DNA from: Coffea arabica
Taxonomy: Eukaryota; Streptophyta; Magnoliopsida; Gentianales; Rubiaceae
Length of the DNA stretch: 64,000 nucleotides
Reading direction: 5' to 3'
NCBI RefSeq assembly: GCF_036785885.1
Contig: NC_092316.1
Coordinates: 16,733,001-16,797,000 of the forward strand
Shown here: piece after piece, positions 24,469-34,776 of the stretch
Layout of the letters: each line of letters opens with the position of its first letter
How positions within the stretch are numbered: position 1 is the first letter of the stretch
The notes under the pieces: generated by a model
Seen by the model: only the letters and a program-made list of their open reading frames with translations
Database searches by the model: none
What the model was told of the DNA's origin: nothing
Translations under genes and position numbers: made by a program

Positions 24469-24935
24469 TGAAGAAGCACGGAACTTTCCCTAGGAGAGCT
24501 GACCTGATCAGCTCGGGTCGCTGATGGCAGAGCTGACTCCAAGCCTGCAAAACAGAAAGGATGAGCTAACTGAGGGGGCCCGAGGGTGGTCCCCGAGGGC
24601 ACTCCGACGGTCAAGTTAGTTTTCCGGTGAGTAGAGTTCACGGGAGGTCGTAACAACCGGGAGTAATTTGCCTATAGTGAGTGTACCTTGGGCAATGGGT
24701 GTGTAGCACTATTTATACCTGGGTTAGAGTCCGACCTCCGTACGTTCCGAGACCTTCCTGATATAATCTCAATCCCGCGCCGAGCGGGATTCCGACCTCT
24801 GCGGGACGGTCTCCTGATCCCCCTGGAGCCCTAGCGGGGGTGCGGCCCAGGGCGGTCGCCAGGAGCCTGGGGCCGGAACCCAGCTCGGCTATACCTGGGC
24901 TGCCACGTGTCTAGGCCCAGTACGGGGCCTCTGCA
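24469..24935 (-). repeat. 5' LTR of the TRIM-like element
   Basis: 467 bp. On the minus strand it is followed at once by the GGCGCCGTCTGTGGG primer-binding region (24450-24468). Confidence 0.9.
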
Positions 24936-25178
24936 ATTTACTTTTACTTTCATTCAATCACGAGACGAGAACTCATGCAAAAGATTGTTTCTGAGCGATT
25001 GGATGTTGTTGATGTAAGCAAGCCTCGTCACTCATCTCTCAAAATCAATCTACTATATGCTGGAACTTGCATTCAATTCCTCTTTATATTTGATGCAGGA
25101 GAAGTTGAAGCCCAACTAAGACTCTTGCAAGAGCTAGTTCCAGAATGGATTTGTGAAAAACCATCTAGTTTTCGGTAA

Positions 25179-26670
25179 CCTTGAAGGGCAGGAATGGGAT
25201 TTTATATTATTGCATAATATTTTGCTCCATGGATTGGATCTTTTGTCTTAATCCTTGACCTGTTATTATCTTTTTCCCATGTTCTGGCGATCTATTTCCC
25301 TGACTGTCAATATTAAAGTTCTAGGTGCAATGTTGCTGTAGTTTTCTGCTACATGAAAATTGTGAATTCTATGTAACTTTCTTTTAGTCATTAGTTGCAT
25401 GTTTTGAAAAGTAACCAAAATTCTCACATGGCGCTCCTAGATCAAAAGTAATGTAACAGAAAATCAGATTAGCTAAGCAATAAGATGAAGTTTATGGATC
25501 CTTTCAGGTGATGATTGTTCAAAGGAAGCTGATGTTCAACGTAGAAAAATGCACTAGATAGTGCAATACTGTAGCTGATTTTTTTCCATAAGAACAACAT
25601 CATATTGTAAGTCACAAAAGTGCCCAGAAAAGCCTATCCGAAAAGGCCCAACATTTCAAATTGTTCTTCTGAGGTTCACGGTATTGGGCTTAGTTTTATG
25701 AGCAGGATCTAGGTATTACGACAAAAGCACATAGGCCTTGTTTTGGACAAAAACCGAAATGAATGCATTCTTGCCTTCTTTCTTTCTTTTTTTTTGGGAA
25801 AGGTTCTTGGATACATAACCTTCTTATATTGAAATTAAAACTAAATTCTAGTAGCAGCCAAATGGCTTCACCAGCTTCATGATCATCGATCAAATTATGA
25901 AGAGGTTTCGTATGGCAGGGATGTGCAGGTGATGGGCAATAAGAGTAAGAATAGTAGTATTGTAACGTTACAGTTTGTTCTAACCCTGGTCACATCAAGT
26001 AGCCCAATGTTTAATTTTTGATGATTATGTTTGAAAGACAAGTCAAATTGCTCGATACTTATTAAAACTTCGCTAAATTTAATGTGCCAATTAATTAAAT
26101 CAAAGAAGAAGAGAGTATGTTCGATAAAGTTCCAAACTCAATCTGACATTAGGTGAATAGTATAAAATTTAAAATTGATATATATTAAAAAAATCAAACC
26201 AGTGCAGTTCAACTTGAGTTTGGTTTGGTTTGACAAAAATTCGTTTTATTTTAATATCATAAATGAACAAGTCAAAATTGAATACAATTTCAAACTCTTT
26301 ATAATAAACAAATAAATCTAAACACGGCAATGCCTGATTTGATTAAACTCATTTACGCCTCCATTAAATAGCAGGCAGGTTTTTCAACTTTTGATAGTGA
26401 AAAAAGTGGCTACTGATTCACGGTCTTTCACTGTCAAGTTCTTAATTAATCCAGATGCCACATCAAAACAGCTCACCCGATGAGATATTTTGCTTCTGAT
26501 TCCAGTTTTCTTGCTTTATTAATTCTTCTGTCCTTTTCTCCCATCAATGAATTCTTTGGGCCATACCAAATCTGACTGCGATGGCATAATATATATAATA
26601 ATGCCAGCAACATATGCTTCACGGGAACACCCCCTCACATAATAATTTGTCAATTTTGAACTATTATATA
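25179..26670 (+). other. Non-coding segment between CDT1 remnant and Helitron, unit 1
   Basis: Homologous to 48558-50190 in unit 3, and from 25607 on to the 814-bp unit of unit 2. The frame at 25696-25893 is a chance frame with counterparts in the other units. It ends in 'aactattatata', the A/T-rich stretch where the Helitron entered. Confidence 0.6.
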
Positions 26671-27574
26671 TCCTTACATGTACATAAGAAGCACTTTGTG
26701 TTTCTAGGGCGGTGGAGCTATTTTCAAGTGCAACTTTGCTTCCATGTGTTGTACTTTTGAGTGCTCAAATTCTTGGTAAAGCTCAAATTCTTGCTTCCAT
26801 GTGTAGGTATACAAAAATATATATACATGTAAGATAAAAAATTCAATTACATGTTCTCCTAATCCTTTATTATTTTATTTTCTTCATATTTTTTAATCCT
26901 CAAATTTGAGTAAGTGCGCAGGTTCCTTGTCATCATCTCAAAAGATACGTGTCATTTAACATTCAACTCTGGCTTACAATTGATGGCCAGCTTTTATTAA
27001 TTGTCGGCCGTTATTAACCTTTGTTATTTACCAAATTCTTTCGGGAGATATCTCTTTTGTGCACCACTCCATGCCACCGCTTGGCTGTATTTGTAATTCC
27101 GCGTTTCTTTCATTGACTTCTAAGATGCAAACAGTCTTACTGCGGACTCCACTTCTCAGTTGTATGTAATCCTTCTTCTCAGTTGTTGTGAATCCAGAAA
27201 CTCATACACAAGGTATTTTTGTATTATCTGATATTCGATGAAAATCTGTTCCCTGCTCTGTTATCATCTTATGCTTACTGCCTTAACATCTTTTATTCAG
27301 GTTTCCAACAGATTTGCTGCCTTACCCATCGATGGAGATATTATTTTGCTATGTTTATTAACATGCCTGTTAGTTGATAGTTTGTCTCTATCGTCTTTCC
27401 TGTTGTTGCTATCAGTGTTCTTTGCTTATTACGCTTAGGAAGCTTCTGTTTTATCTACTGTGTAATTATATTAAAAAAAAATCTCCTGGGTTATAATACG
27501 GACAACATGAGTTCCTCTAAGTAACATCCACCTGACAATGCTCTGAATGTTCGGGAGAAAAAAAATGAGAGGAA

Positions 27575-29800
27575 TTGAAAAAAAAAAAAAAGAGAGAACA
27601 ATTTGCTGCTCTTTCGGTAGAACAAAAAGAGGCTCATCGAAGGAAAAATAGAGATGCGCATCACAAAAGAAAGTTAACGAAACTCTTGTCCAAGCCTCTT
27701 GGTGAACAATCTCAGCAGATTTCTGAACTATCAGATTCTTCAGGCTCTGTTATACTGGCTACTTCTAACAATTGTGCTGCTGGTACGTATCCATTGCACA
27801 ATTTTTGCTTTCTCATTTATTCATAACCTTTCTAAGTATACCCCTGCAGCTGTTAAATATACTGTTGTTTTATGTTTCTGTTATTAGTCATGACCGAGGC
27901 TTGAACACTTCTTTACTTTGTAGCTTTTGGCAGTAAAAAATTTCAGCAGTGCAGTAAACTGTTGCCACAGACGAAAATGTTAATGTCACAATTAACGGAA
28001 CAGGGTCCACTTGTGACATGTATGTTTTGCAGCCTTCATTCATCCTTTTTTTTTTATCCTGTTGTATGCACCCTGACTTTCTATCTACCGTGTATTGCAG
28101 CTGAAAAAGTTCATGCAAATACACTTGCTCAGACAGTTGATGCATGTGTCAACAGAGCTACCTCTTCTAACCCTCGGCTATCTGCATGCAACCATCAGTG
28201 TGACAATGGTAAAGTTAAATGAAGTATTACTATTCGTCATTATTTTATTACAGATTTCTTTTCTATGCTTTCCAACGGTTATCTGACTGTTTGTCTTACA
28301 ATCTCTTGATGCCGGCTCCCAGTTATTTGGCTTCAAATGTGCTCCGTCTCTCCTGCTTTCCATATACATCAAATCATCTTCGACATTCGCACATTTCATC
28401 GCTTGACTATGCCACCATACGTGATTATGGTAGATGCCTAATGCCTATACTTACTACTATGAGGAACTGCCACAATTGTTTGTTTGTTTTTGATTGGTGT
28501 CCTCAACTCTGTGTTTCTGTGTACTTAGTAGAGAATGAGGTTCCTATACCTGACGCTGTATGAAGATTGAAGAATGGTGTCTCCTACTTTTCCACTTCTG
28601 AACGAGGTCTTTGTTCATGTTACTTTTATACAAGTATTACTATCATTAACATAACTGTTGCTTCAGAATACCATTGTATTGTTCTAAATTTCTTCAACCG
28701 CAGGTAGTTGGTCAGGCACCATCCACAAGCATGCCTGCTCACATTATACTACTGCATAAACTGCAGGTCTACTACTACTTCAACTAACTTTGTATTAAAT
28801 ATTTCCACGTTTTATTCATCATAGAAATCTATTTTCCAACATGTGACTCCCTACCACATTCTTCATACGTATCCATTTATTGTTTATCTTAAATCAACAG
28901 CTGACTCATTTGTCTGTATGAGTTGCTACAACTTTTTTCCAGAAAGTATTGAACAAGTTCCAGGTATTTGATATTGCAGTATCGTCATACATGGTGTTTC
29001 TTGTTAAATTACATTAAATTTGTGTACTGTAACTGACACAAGGGGTACCTCTTTATGGAACTGTCATCACTTGTTACACGATATCAGGCTACTCAACAGT
29101 TCCTAGGATCTACTGCTAACAAAAATGGAGGAATAACTCATCCTCTGTTACCAACTTTTATTATTGTAATAGCCACTATACCATCAATGTATTTCTCAAC
29201 GTTCACAATGTCTTCTTAACAAATGTACAGCCAAAAGAAAATCAATGCTGCGAAAAGCTTAGACCGTTCATAAGACAACTAAGAGACCAAAAGGTATTGT
29301 GAACATAGTTCACTGTACACCCACAGTTTTGTTCTAAACTTCTATTATTCTGTTCAATAATTACAATTACATTGAATGTATTGTAGGGAGAAAAAATCCA
29401 GATGGAATTGGAGCATTGAAGTTCATTAACGATGAACCAGACATATTGCCTTCAAAACCACATTGCAGTTACTATGAAGCAAAAAAGTTCCATTCTGAAA
29501 CACCAAATTTCTGTTGTTCTGACGGCGAAGTAGTTCTCCAGCAAAAAAAACTTCCAGATATTCTGATAGAATTATATACTGGTCGTTCCGATGAAGCTGC
29601 CTCTTTCAGAACATATGTCAGGGCGTACAACAATATGTTTGGCTTCACATTTTTTGGAGTGCATTACGATAAATCCCTCTGCAAAAGAACTAATGGCATT
29701 TATACATTCAAAGTCCAAGGACAGACTTATCACTTCATCAAAGATCTCATTCCATCTGGTGGTTCTGGCCTTTATTTGTAGCTGTATTTCCATGACACAG
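27575..29800 (+). pseudogene. Truncated Helitron RepHel gene (N-terminal exons)
   Basis: First exon about 27590-27782: REQFAALSVEQKEAHRRKN, a basic Lys/Arg segment like those that open plant Helitron proteins. Possible small exons follow at 27970-28018 and 28100-28210, with GT/AG-like borders. The clear match is at 29390-29805: HSETPNFCCSDGEVVL, then FRTYVRAYNNMFGFTFFGVH, then GIYTFKVQGQTYHFIKDLIP and LQLYFHDTDH. This is the conserved block just upstream of the Helitron_like_N domain. Reading stops right after it, and the HUH replication-initiator motif and SF1 helicase motifs are absent. The 121-codon frame at 29416-29781 is this exon read to its first stop. Confidence 0.8.
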
Positions 29801-30320
29801 ACCATTAAACTCCACAAACCAGCTCATACTTATGCTCCACGTTTCATTTTCAAACAAATATGAACTATACGCATGTGAATAGCAGAAAAAATTCTCTGCT
29901 GCTAAAGAATATCACGTAGACTTACTACGCACACGTGAACCAAACAATAAATTACGAATTAAAGGATGATAAACTCAAACCAAAAAAAACAAGCTACAAC
30001 TTTTATTTACCTATTAATGAAAACAACTACTGTTACTTAATAAAGACAACAAAAAAATACTAACGAAATTAAATACAACAACTGCAACCAGAAAAAAAAA
30101 GAAGCAAAAAAATAAATACAATTGCAAAAAAAAAAAAAAAAACTAAATGTAACCCCAAAAACAAAAAACAATAAATACACCAAAAAATTTAACACAATAA
30201 TTAAATAAATAATATCACTACATAAGTATATCAGTGTACATTCCAAACACTGGTAAAAAAGTTTAAAGTCATAGATTTTAAATACTAAGACTAACCAGTA
30301 TTAAATTGCACTAACCTGGC

Positions 30321-30351
30321 GCCCGCGCATCGCGTGGGCAAACACACCTAG
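30321..30351 (+). other. Helitron 3' terminal hairpin and CTAG end
   Basis: GCCCGCGCATCGCGTGGGC can form a stem of about 8 bp with one G-T pair. It is followed by AAACACAC and CTAG, the canonical Helitron terminator layout. Confidence 0.85.
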
Positions 30352-30539
30352 TATATATATATATAACACAGTTATCAAGTCTCAACTAAACAAGTAGTCA
30401 TCCTAGTTGTTAGTTTCCTAGTTGTCAGTTACAAATTGTCATACTCGTTATATTCCGTGTCTTTTGATGGTAGTTAGTTACCTATGAAAAACTAGCGAAT
30501 ATAGTTCCTTTTTCCTTAGATCTTTCAGTAGATACAGAA
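30352..30539 (+). promoter_or_regulatory. Proximal upstream region of receptor kinase 1
   Basis: The stretch from 'aacacagttatcaagtctc' to the ATG is conserved before all three kinases (30365, 40531, 50288). It probably holds the 5' UTR and core promoter. No TATA box can be assigned with confidence because of the adjoining AT tract. Confidence 0.4.
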
Positions 30540-33500
30540 ATGGTATACATCAGCCCAAATTTCAGATGGTTGCCAGCACGTGTCTTGTTCCTTGTAGCTC
30601 TTGTTCTGTGCATGAATATTCCTGCAACGGCTTCAGGGAACGCCACTGACCAACAAGTTTTACTGGACATAAAGAGCAGGATTTCTCAGGATCCATTCCA
30701 GATTATGACTGGTTGGAATGATTCTGTGCACTACTGCCTGTGGGAAGGTGTTACATGCAATTCATCCAATGATAGAGTCGTGATCATCAATTTGTCAGCA
30801 AAGAATGTGGTTGGTTCTGTACCCCAATCCATAGGCAACCTTACTTATTTAACTGCTCTAAACCTGCGAAACAATACTTTCCGAGGTAAGATACCTCAGG
30901 AAATTGGTCGCTTACTCCGGTTGCAGCAGCTCAATCTGACTTGGAATGCATTCAGTGGAGATATTCCGGTGAATTTAACTTACTGCACAGAGCTTAGAGT
31001 GCTTGATTTGGTATATAATGAGCTTGTTGGGAAGATTCCTGATCAGCTTAGTTCACTGTCAAAGCTGGTCTTATTTGGTCTTGGCGGCAACAACTTCACT
31101 GGTTCTTTGCCTGCGCGGATTGGAAACTTTTCATCTCTGCAGAAAATCACACTTGCCCTTAACAGTTTTCAAGGACGTATACCTCCCGAGCTTGGCCGCC
31201 TCTCAAGATTACGGGTTTTTCAAGTTTATGGAAATGAATTATCTGGTACGATTCCTTCTTCAATCTATAACATATCATCCATTTACTACTTTTCTGTTAC
31301 TCAGAACCAATTGCATGGGGAACTCCCACCAAATGTTGGCCTTACCCTTTCTAATCTTGAGATTTTTGCCGGTGGGGTGAATAATTTTACTGGACAAATC
31401 CCTGTTTCATTATCAAACGCTTCCAAGCTTGGCCTGGTAGATTTTGCTCAAAATGGCCTCACTGGAACAGTCCCTGCGGTTTTAGGAAAATTGCCAAATT
31501 TGTTTAGGATCAATTTTGATGATAATACACTTGGAAGTAGGCAGAGTGGGGATTTGGATTTCATTTCTTCCTTAACCAACTGTACAGTTCTGGAAGTTTT
31601 GGGATTGCACGGAAATTCTTTTGGTGGAGATTTGCCGAGCTTGATAGCCAACCTCTCAGTAAACCTCAGCATTCTCACCCTCGGTTCCAATTTCTTCCAC
31701 GGAAAGCTTCCTGCAGGAATTGGAAATCTTGTCAATTTGAACGTTCTAGGGCTGGAAGAAAATTTCCTAAGTGACAGCATTCCTGATATCCTTGGAAATT
31801 TTAAATCTATACAGGGGCTAGAATTAAATGACAACGAATTCTCTGGGTGGATTCCATCTTCTATCAGTAACTTGACATCCTTAACCAGACTTTACCTGCA
31901 AAACAACAGACTAGAAGGAACGATACCTCCAGAGATTGGTAAGTGTAGAAGTTTGCAGGTTCTGAATCTCACTGGGAATAATCTTACTGGCGCCATACCG
32001 GCAGAGATTACTAGTCTATCTTCTTTGTCTATCTCTTTGGCCATTTCACGAAATTCCCTCAGTGGCTCGCTGCCTCTTGAAGTGGGCAAGTTGTTTAATC
32101 TGAATGAGTTGGATTTATCAGAGAACAAATTATCAGGTGAAATTCCTAGCACCCTCAGCAGTTGTCTTAGTTTGGAGCGCCTTGTGTTGAGCGGTAATTT
32201 GCTTCGTGGAACAATTCCTGAGTCTTTGAAAACATTAAGAGGTATTGTGGAGATGGATTTTTCACACAATAACTTGTCAGGAGAAATTCCAGAGTTCCTT
32301 TGTAAGCTCTCTTCCCTCAAAAAACTTGACCTCTCTTTCAATAATTTTGTTGGCAAAGTGCCTACTGAAGCGAGTTTTTTCAAATGCAAGTGCATTTTCA
32401 TTAATTGGAAATGAGAAGTTATGTGGTGGTGATCCAGGCTTGAATCTTCCTAAATGCCCAGAATTGGTACGTAGAACAACCACGTTCCGCGAACTAAAAG
32501 TATTAATCCCTGCTATTGTTTGTATTGTTTTCCTGGTATTCCTATTTTGCGGTCTTGCTGCTTATTTTGCTCTAAGGAGCTCAAGTGAAAGACCTTCAAC
32601 ATCAACTCCCTCAACTGTAGAAGATTGGGAACTTGGAATTTCATTTGAAAAAGTATTTAGCTCAACAAACGGATTCTCTGCAGACAACTTAATTGGGTCA
32701 GGTAGTTTTGGTTCTGTATACGAAGGAGTTCTAGATGAAGATGGTCCAATTGTGGCAGTGAAAATACTGAACCTCCAACAGAAAGGGGCTTCAAAGAGCT
32801 TCATGGATGAATTGAGAGCTTTGAGAAGCATAAGGCACCGTAATCTACTCAAGATCCTTGCTGCCTGCTCCAGCATTGATCCTCAGGGTAAGGATTTCAA
32901 ATGCTTGGTCTTTGAGTTCATGAGCAATGGAAACCTGGACCAGTGGCTGCATCCAAGATGTGATGATCAATGTCAACCAAGAAGTTTGGACATTGTCCAA
33001 AGACTGAATATAGCTGTGGATATTGCTTCGGCTCTGGATTATCTCCACAATTATTGCCAAAACCCAATAGTTCACTGCGACCTAAAGCCAAGCAATATAC
33101 TCCTTGATGAAAATATGACAGCCCATGTTGGAGACTTTGGATTGGCAACGTTCCTTCTTGAAGATTCAACACTGTCACAGACAATATCAGCTGGCCTTAA
33201 GGGCTCTATTGGTTACATTCCTCCCGGTATATTCTCCATTAATAGTCTTGAAAACCTTTTGCTCTAACTTAGGAAATATACCAGGAGAATTTTTTTGGGA
33301 AGTCTTAACTTTGTTATGCTTTTCATTTTAATAGGTTTTACATACTGTAATTCTTGGTACATTATGCTAAGTTGACTCTCCAATTTCATTGCAGAGTATG
33401 TTTCTGGCTGCCCGGTGTCCACATCTGGCGATGTATACAGTTATGGGATTTTACTGCTGGAATTGTTTACAGGTAAAAGTCCAACTGATGACATCTTTAA

Positions 33501-33846
33501 GGATGGTTTAACTATCCATGAGCTTGTTGCTAGGGCTTTAGCTGGGCATATCATGATGGAGATAGTAGATCCATATCTGTTATTGGCAGAAGAAAAACAC
33601 TGCAAAGATGAGTATGAATCTAGTGAAATGAAGGAGGAAACAATTCTCAACAATAATCTGTCACAAAATTCCAGTAGGAATCTGGATGAATGTTTGATTT
33701 CAGTACTGAGAATTGGACTTTCGTGTTCCAACCCATTTCCCTTGAATAGGATGCCGATGACCATAGTTGTGAACAAAATGCAGGAAATCAGAGACCTATA
33801 CTTTGGCATTAAGAACAGAAGGAATGAAATGGATATAAGATATTAA
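30540..33846 (+). pseudogene. LRR receptor kinase 1 (class XII type), frameshifted
   Basis: Same architecture as the intact copy at 40718: signal peptide, LRR N-cap, about twenty LRRs, membrane segment, kinase split by one intron (33227-33394). One extra base at about 32371 ('gaagcgag' where the sisters have 'gaaggag') shifts the frame at about residue 611. Translation then ends at 32412-32414 after 624 residues, before the membrane helix and kinase. The rest of the gene (32372-33226 and 33395-33846) stays open in its own frame, so the break is recent. If expressed, the product would be a secreted LRR ectodomain. Compared with the copy at 40718 the ectodomain differs at only a few residues (for example PARIGN for PAWIGN). 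A sequencing error is an alternative explanation. Confidence 0.85.
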
Positions 33847-34776
33847 TCGCTCATTTTGTCGTTTCATTCTTGCAATATGGTAGGAAGTTTACCATTCTGC
33901 TGCCTTTGTTTTGTACTTTTATGGTGAGAAACAAGGGTAGCTTATACTGCCAAATCTGCATTGCTGTTCTGAGATGTTGGATCCCATCTCTTGATATATG
34001 GAAGTGTTTACATGTGACAAAGCAGTATATATGATCAGAGAAACTGAGATAGATGTCTTTGGTTCTGTATATAAGCAGGCTGAGGTTACATCATCATTTG
34101 TCCATCTGGTCCTGTACTTGAACAGAAGTTTTGTGGTGAATTTGAGTTTCAACTAGGATAAAATTTGTGTTACAACATTGAAAAAGATGAGGTAATCATA
34201 TTGCATTCATGAAGCAGCAAAAAATTGGTTATTTTGTGCAACAAGAAGTGCTGAATTCAATTACTAGAAAAACTTAACTAGGCAAGATAATTATGAAATT
34301 CCTATTTCGACTTTCGATCCCCTCTCTTTTCTCCTTTCCTATTCTCCTTGAAAGATTTAGAATGTATTTTGAATCCAACAAAGACAATAAAAAAAAAAAG
34401 GTATATGAATAAACTTTGGTTCGGTTAAGAATATCATTCTAGCTAGTTAACATAAAATCTCAAGATAGCTTGAGCCAAAAAAAGGTTCAAAATTACCTCT
34501 GCCAATTGTTCTACGTCACTTTCTTCCTTCCGTCCACTAGGTCAAATTTATGGGTCCAAAATCTCATCGATCCTTCTAGGCATTGCTATTTTGTCAAAAC
34601 TATGAAGAGCCACGATCATCAATAAAGTAACATGCAACTTTTTGGCCTCTTCCTGATAGACTTTTCCAACAAAGTCATACAATGCTACAAAGTCTCCCTA
34701 AGAAGAGACTTTGCCTGCCAATAATAGGAAAAAAAAAATGCCCCACATTGAACTTAAAGAAACTCCCACGGCACAA
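33847..34776 (+). other. 3' flank of receptor kinase 1
   Basis: Non-coding, with near-identical sequence at 44024-44953 and a more diverged version at 53782-54660 and 56366-56457. Contains no ORF of note. Confidence 0.6.

Larger units (their letters stand above)
22975..24935 (-). mobile_element. Small GC-rich LTR retrotransposon (TRIM/TR-GAG-like)
   Basis: Two 467-bp LTRs (22975-23441 and 24469-24935) start TGAAGAAGCACGGAACTT and end GGGGCCTCTGCA. They differ at only about five or six positions by eye, so the insertion is young. The duplication ATTTA is at 22970-22974 and 24936-24940, and unit 3 has the empty site. Orientation is minus: beside the right LTR the minus strand reads GTTGGCGCCGTCTGTGGGAA, a typical plant Gypsy primer-binding region, and beside the left LTR there is CTAGGGGGCTAG as polypurine tract. 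The internal part is only about 1 kb. It encodes a short Gag-like start (MARTRSKRTIEST, from about 24423 downwards) and then runs into a minisatellite. It must depend on a partner for movement. Confidence 0.9.
21470..25178 (+). pseudogene. CDT1-like DNA replication licensing factor pseudogene, unit 1
   Basis: CDT1 loads the MCM helicase at replication origins in the nucleus. Pieces of a plant CDT1 appear in order but in different frames. Near 21475 DKMFRKLDRAIRLPQMKGSR resembles the start of the winged-helix (geminin-binding) domain. Near 22030-22080 HCDEVP, a stop, then AALPEPFNQSERFLD matches the conserved LPEPF segment. The Ser/Pro-rich linker is the 235-codon frame at 21995-22702. The C-terminal domain begins QVSAISPAECQKQMLGNLPK (22880-22970) and resumes after the insertion with LMQKIVSERLDVVD and, past an intron-like gap, EAQLRLLQELVPEWICEK (25100-25165). 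Frame changes and the TRIM insertion at 22975-24935 make it non-functional. Confidence 0.8.
26671..30351 (+). mobile_element. Non-autonomous Helitron (3.68 kb)
   Basis: It starts TCCTTACATG directly after '...attatata' and ends in CTAG (30348-30351) directly before 'tatatatata', as expected for Helitron insertion between A and T without target duplication. About 8 bp before the CTAG end lies a GC-rich hairpin (30321-30339). Units 2 and 3 lack the insert: at the same place unit 2 has a plain AT tract. It carries exons of the N-terminal part of a Helitron Rep/helicase protein but no Rep or helicase core, so it cannot move itself. The insert separates receptor kinase 1 from its ancestral upstream DNA. 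Confidence 0.85.
18246..34776. repeat. Tandem unit 1: CDT1 pseudogene plus receptor kinase 1
   Basis: Homology to units 2 and 3 starts at 'tgaagttgtcttag' (18246, 34777, 44954) and runs through the CDT1-like pseudogene to the receptor kinase and about 0.9 kb beyond it. This unit is longer because it alone carries a MULE (19223-20574), a TRIM-like element (22975-24935) and a Helitron (26671-30351). Without those about 7 kb it is about 9.5 kb, close to unit 3. Confidence 0.85.

Noticed and set aside
23620..24493. Frames of 161 and 201 codons with repeated LLGRAS-like peptides
   Set aside because: They are translations of the minisatellite inside the TRIM-like element, open in several frames because repeat and GC content avoid stops.
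31448..32401. Minus-strand frames of 86-169 codons opposite the receptor kinases (also at 41626-43361 and 51384-53119)
   Set aside because: They recur at the same offsets in all three genes because they are antisense shadows of the LRR and kinase code; they have no family motif.
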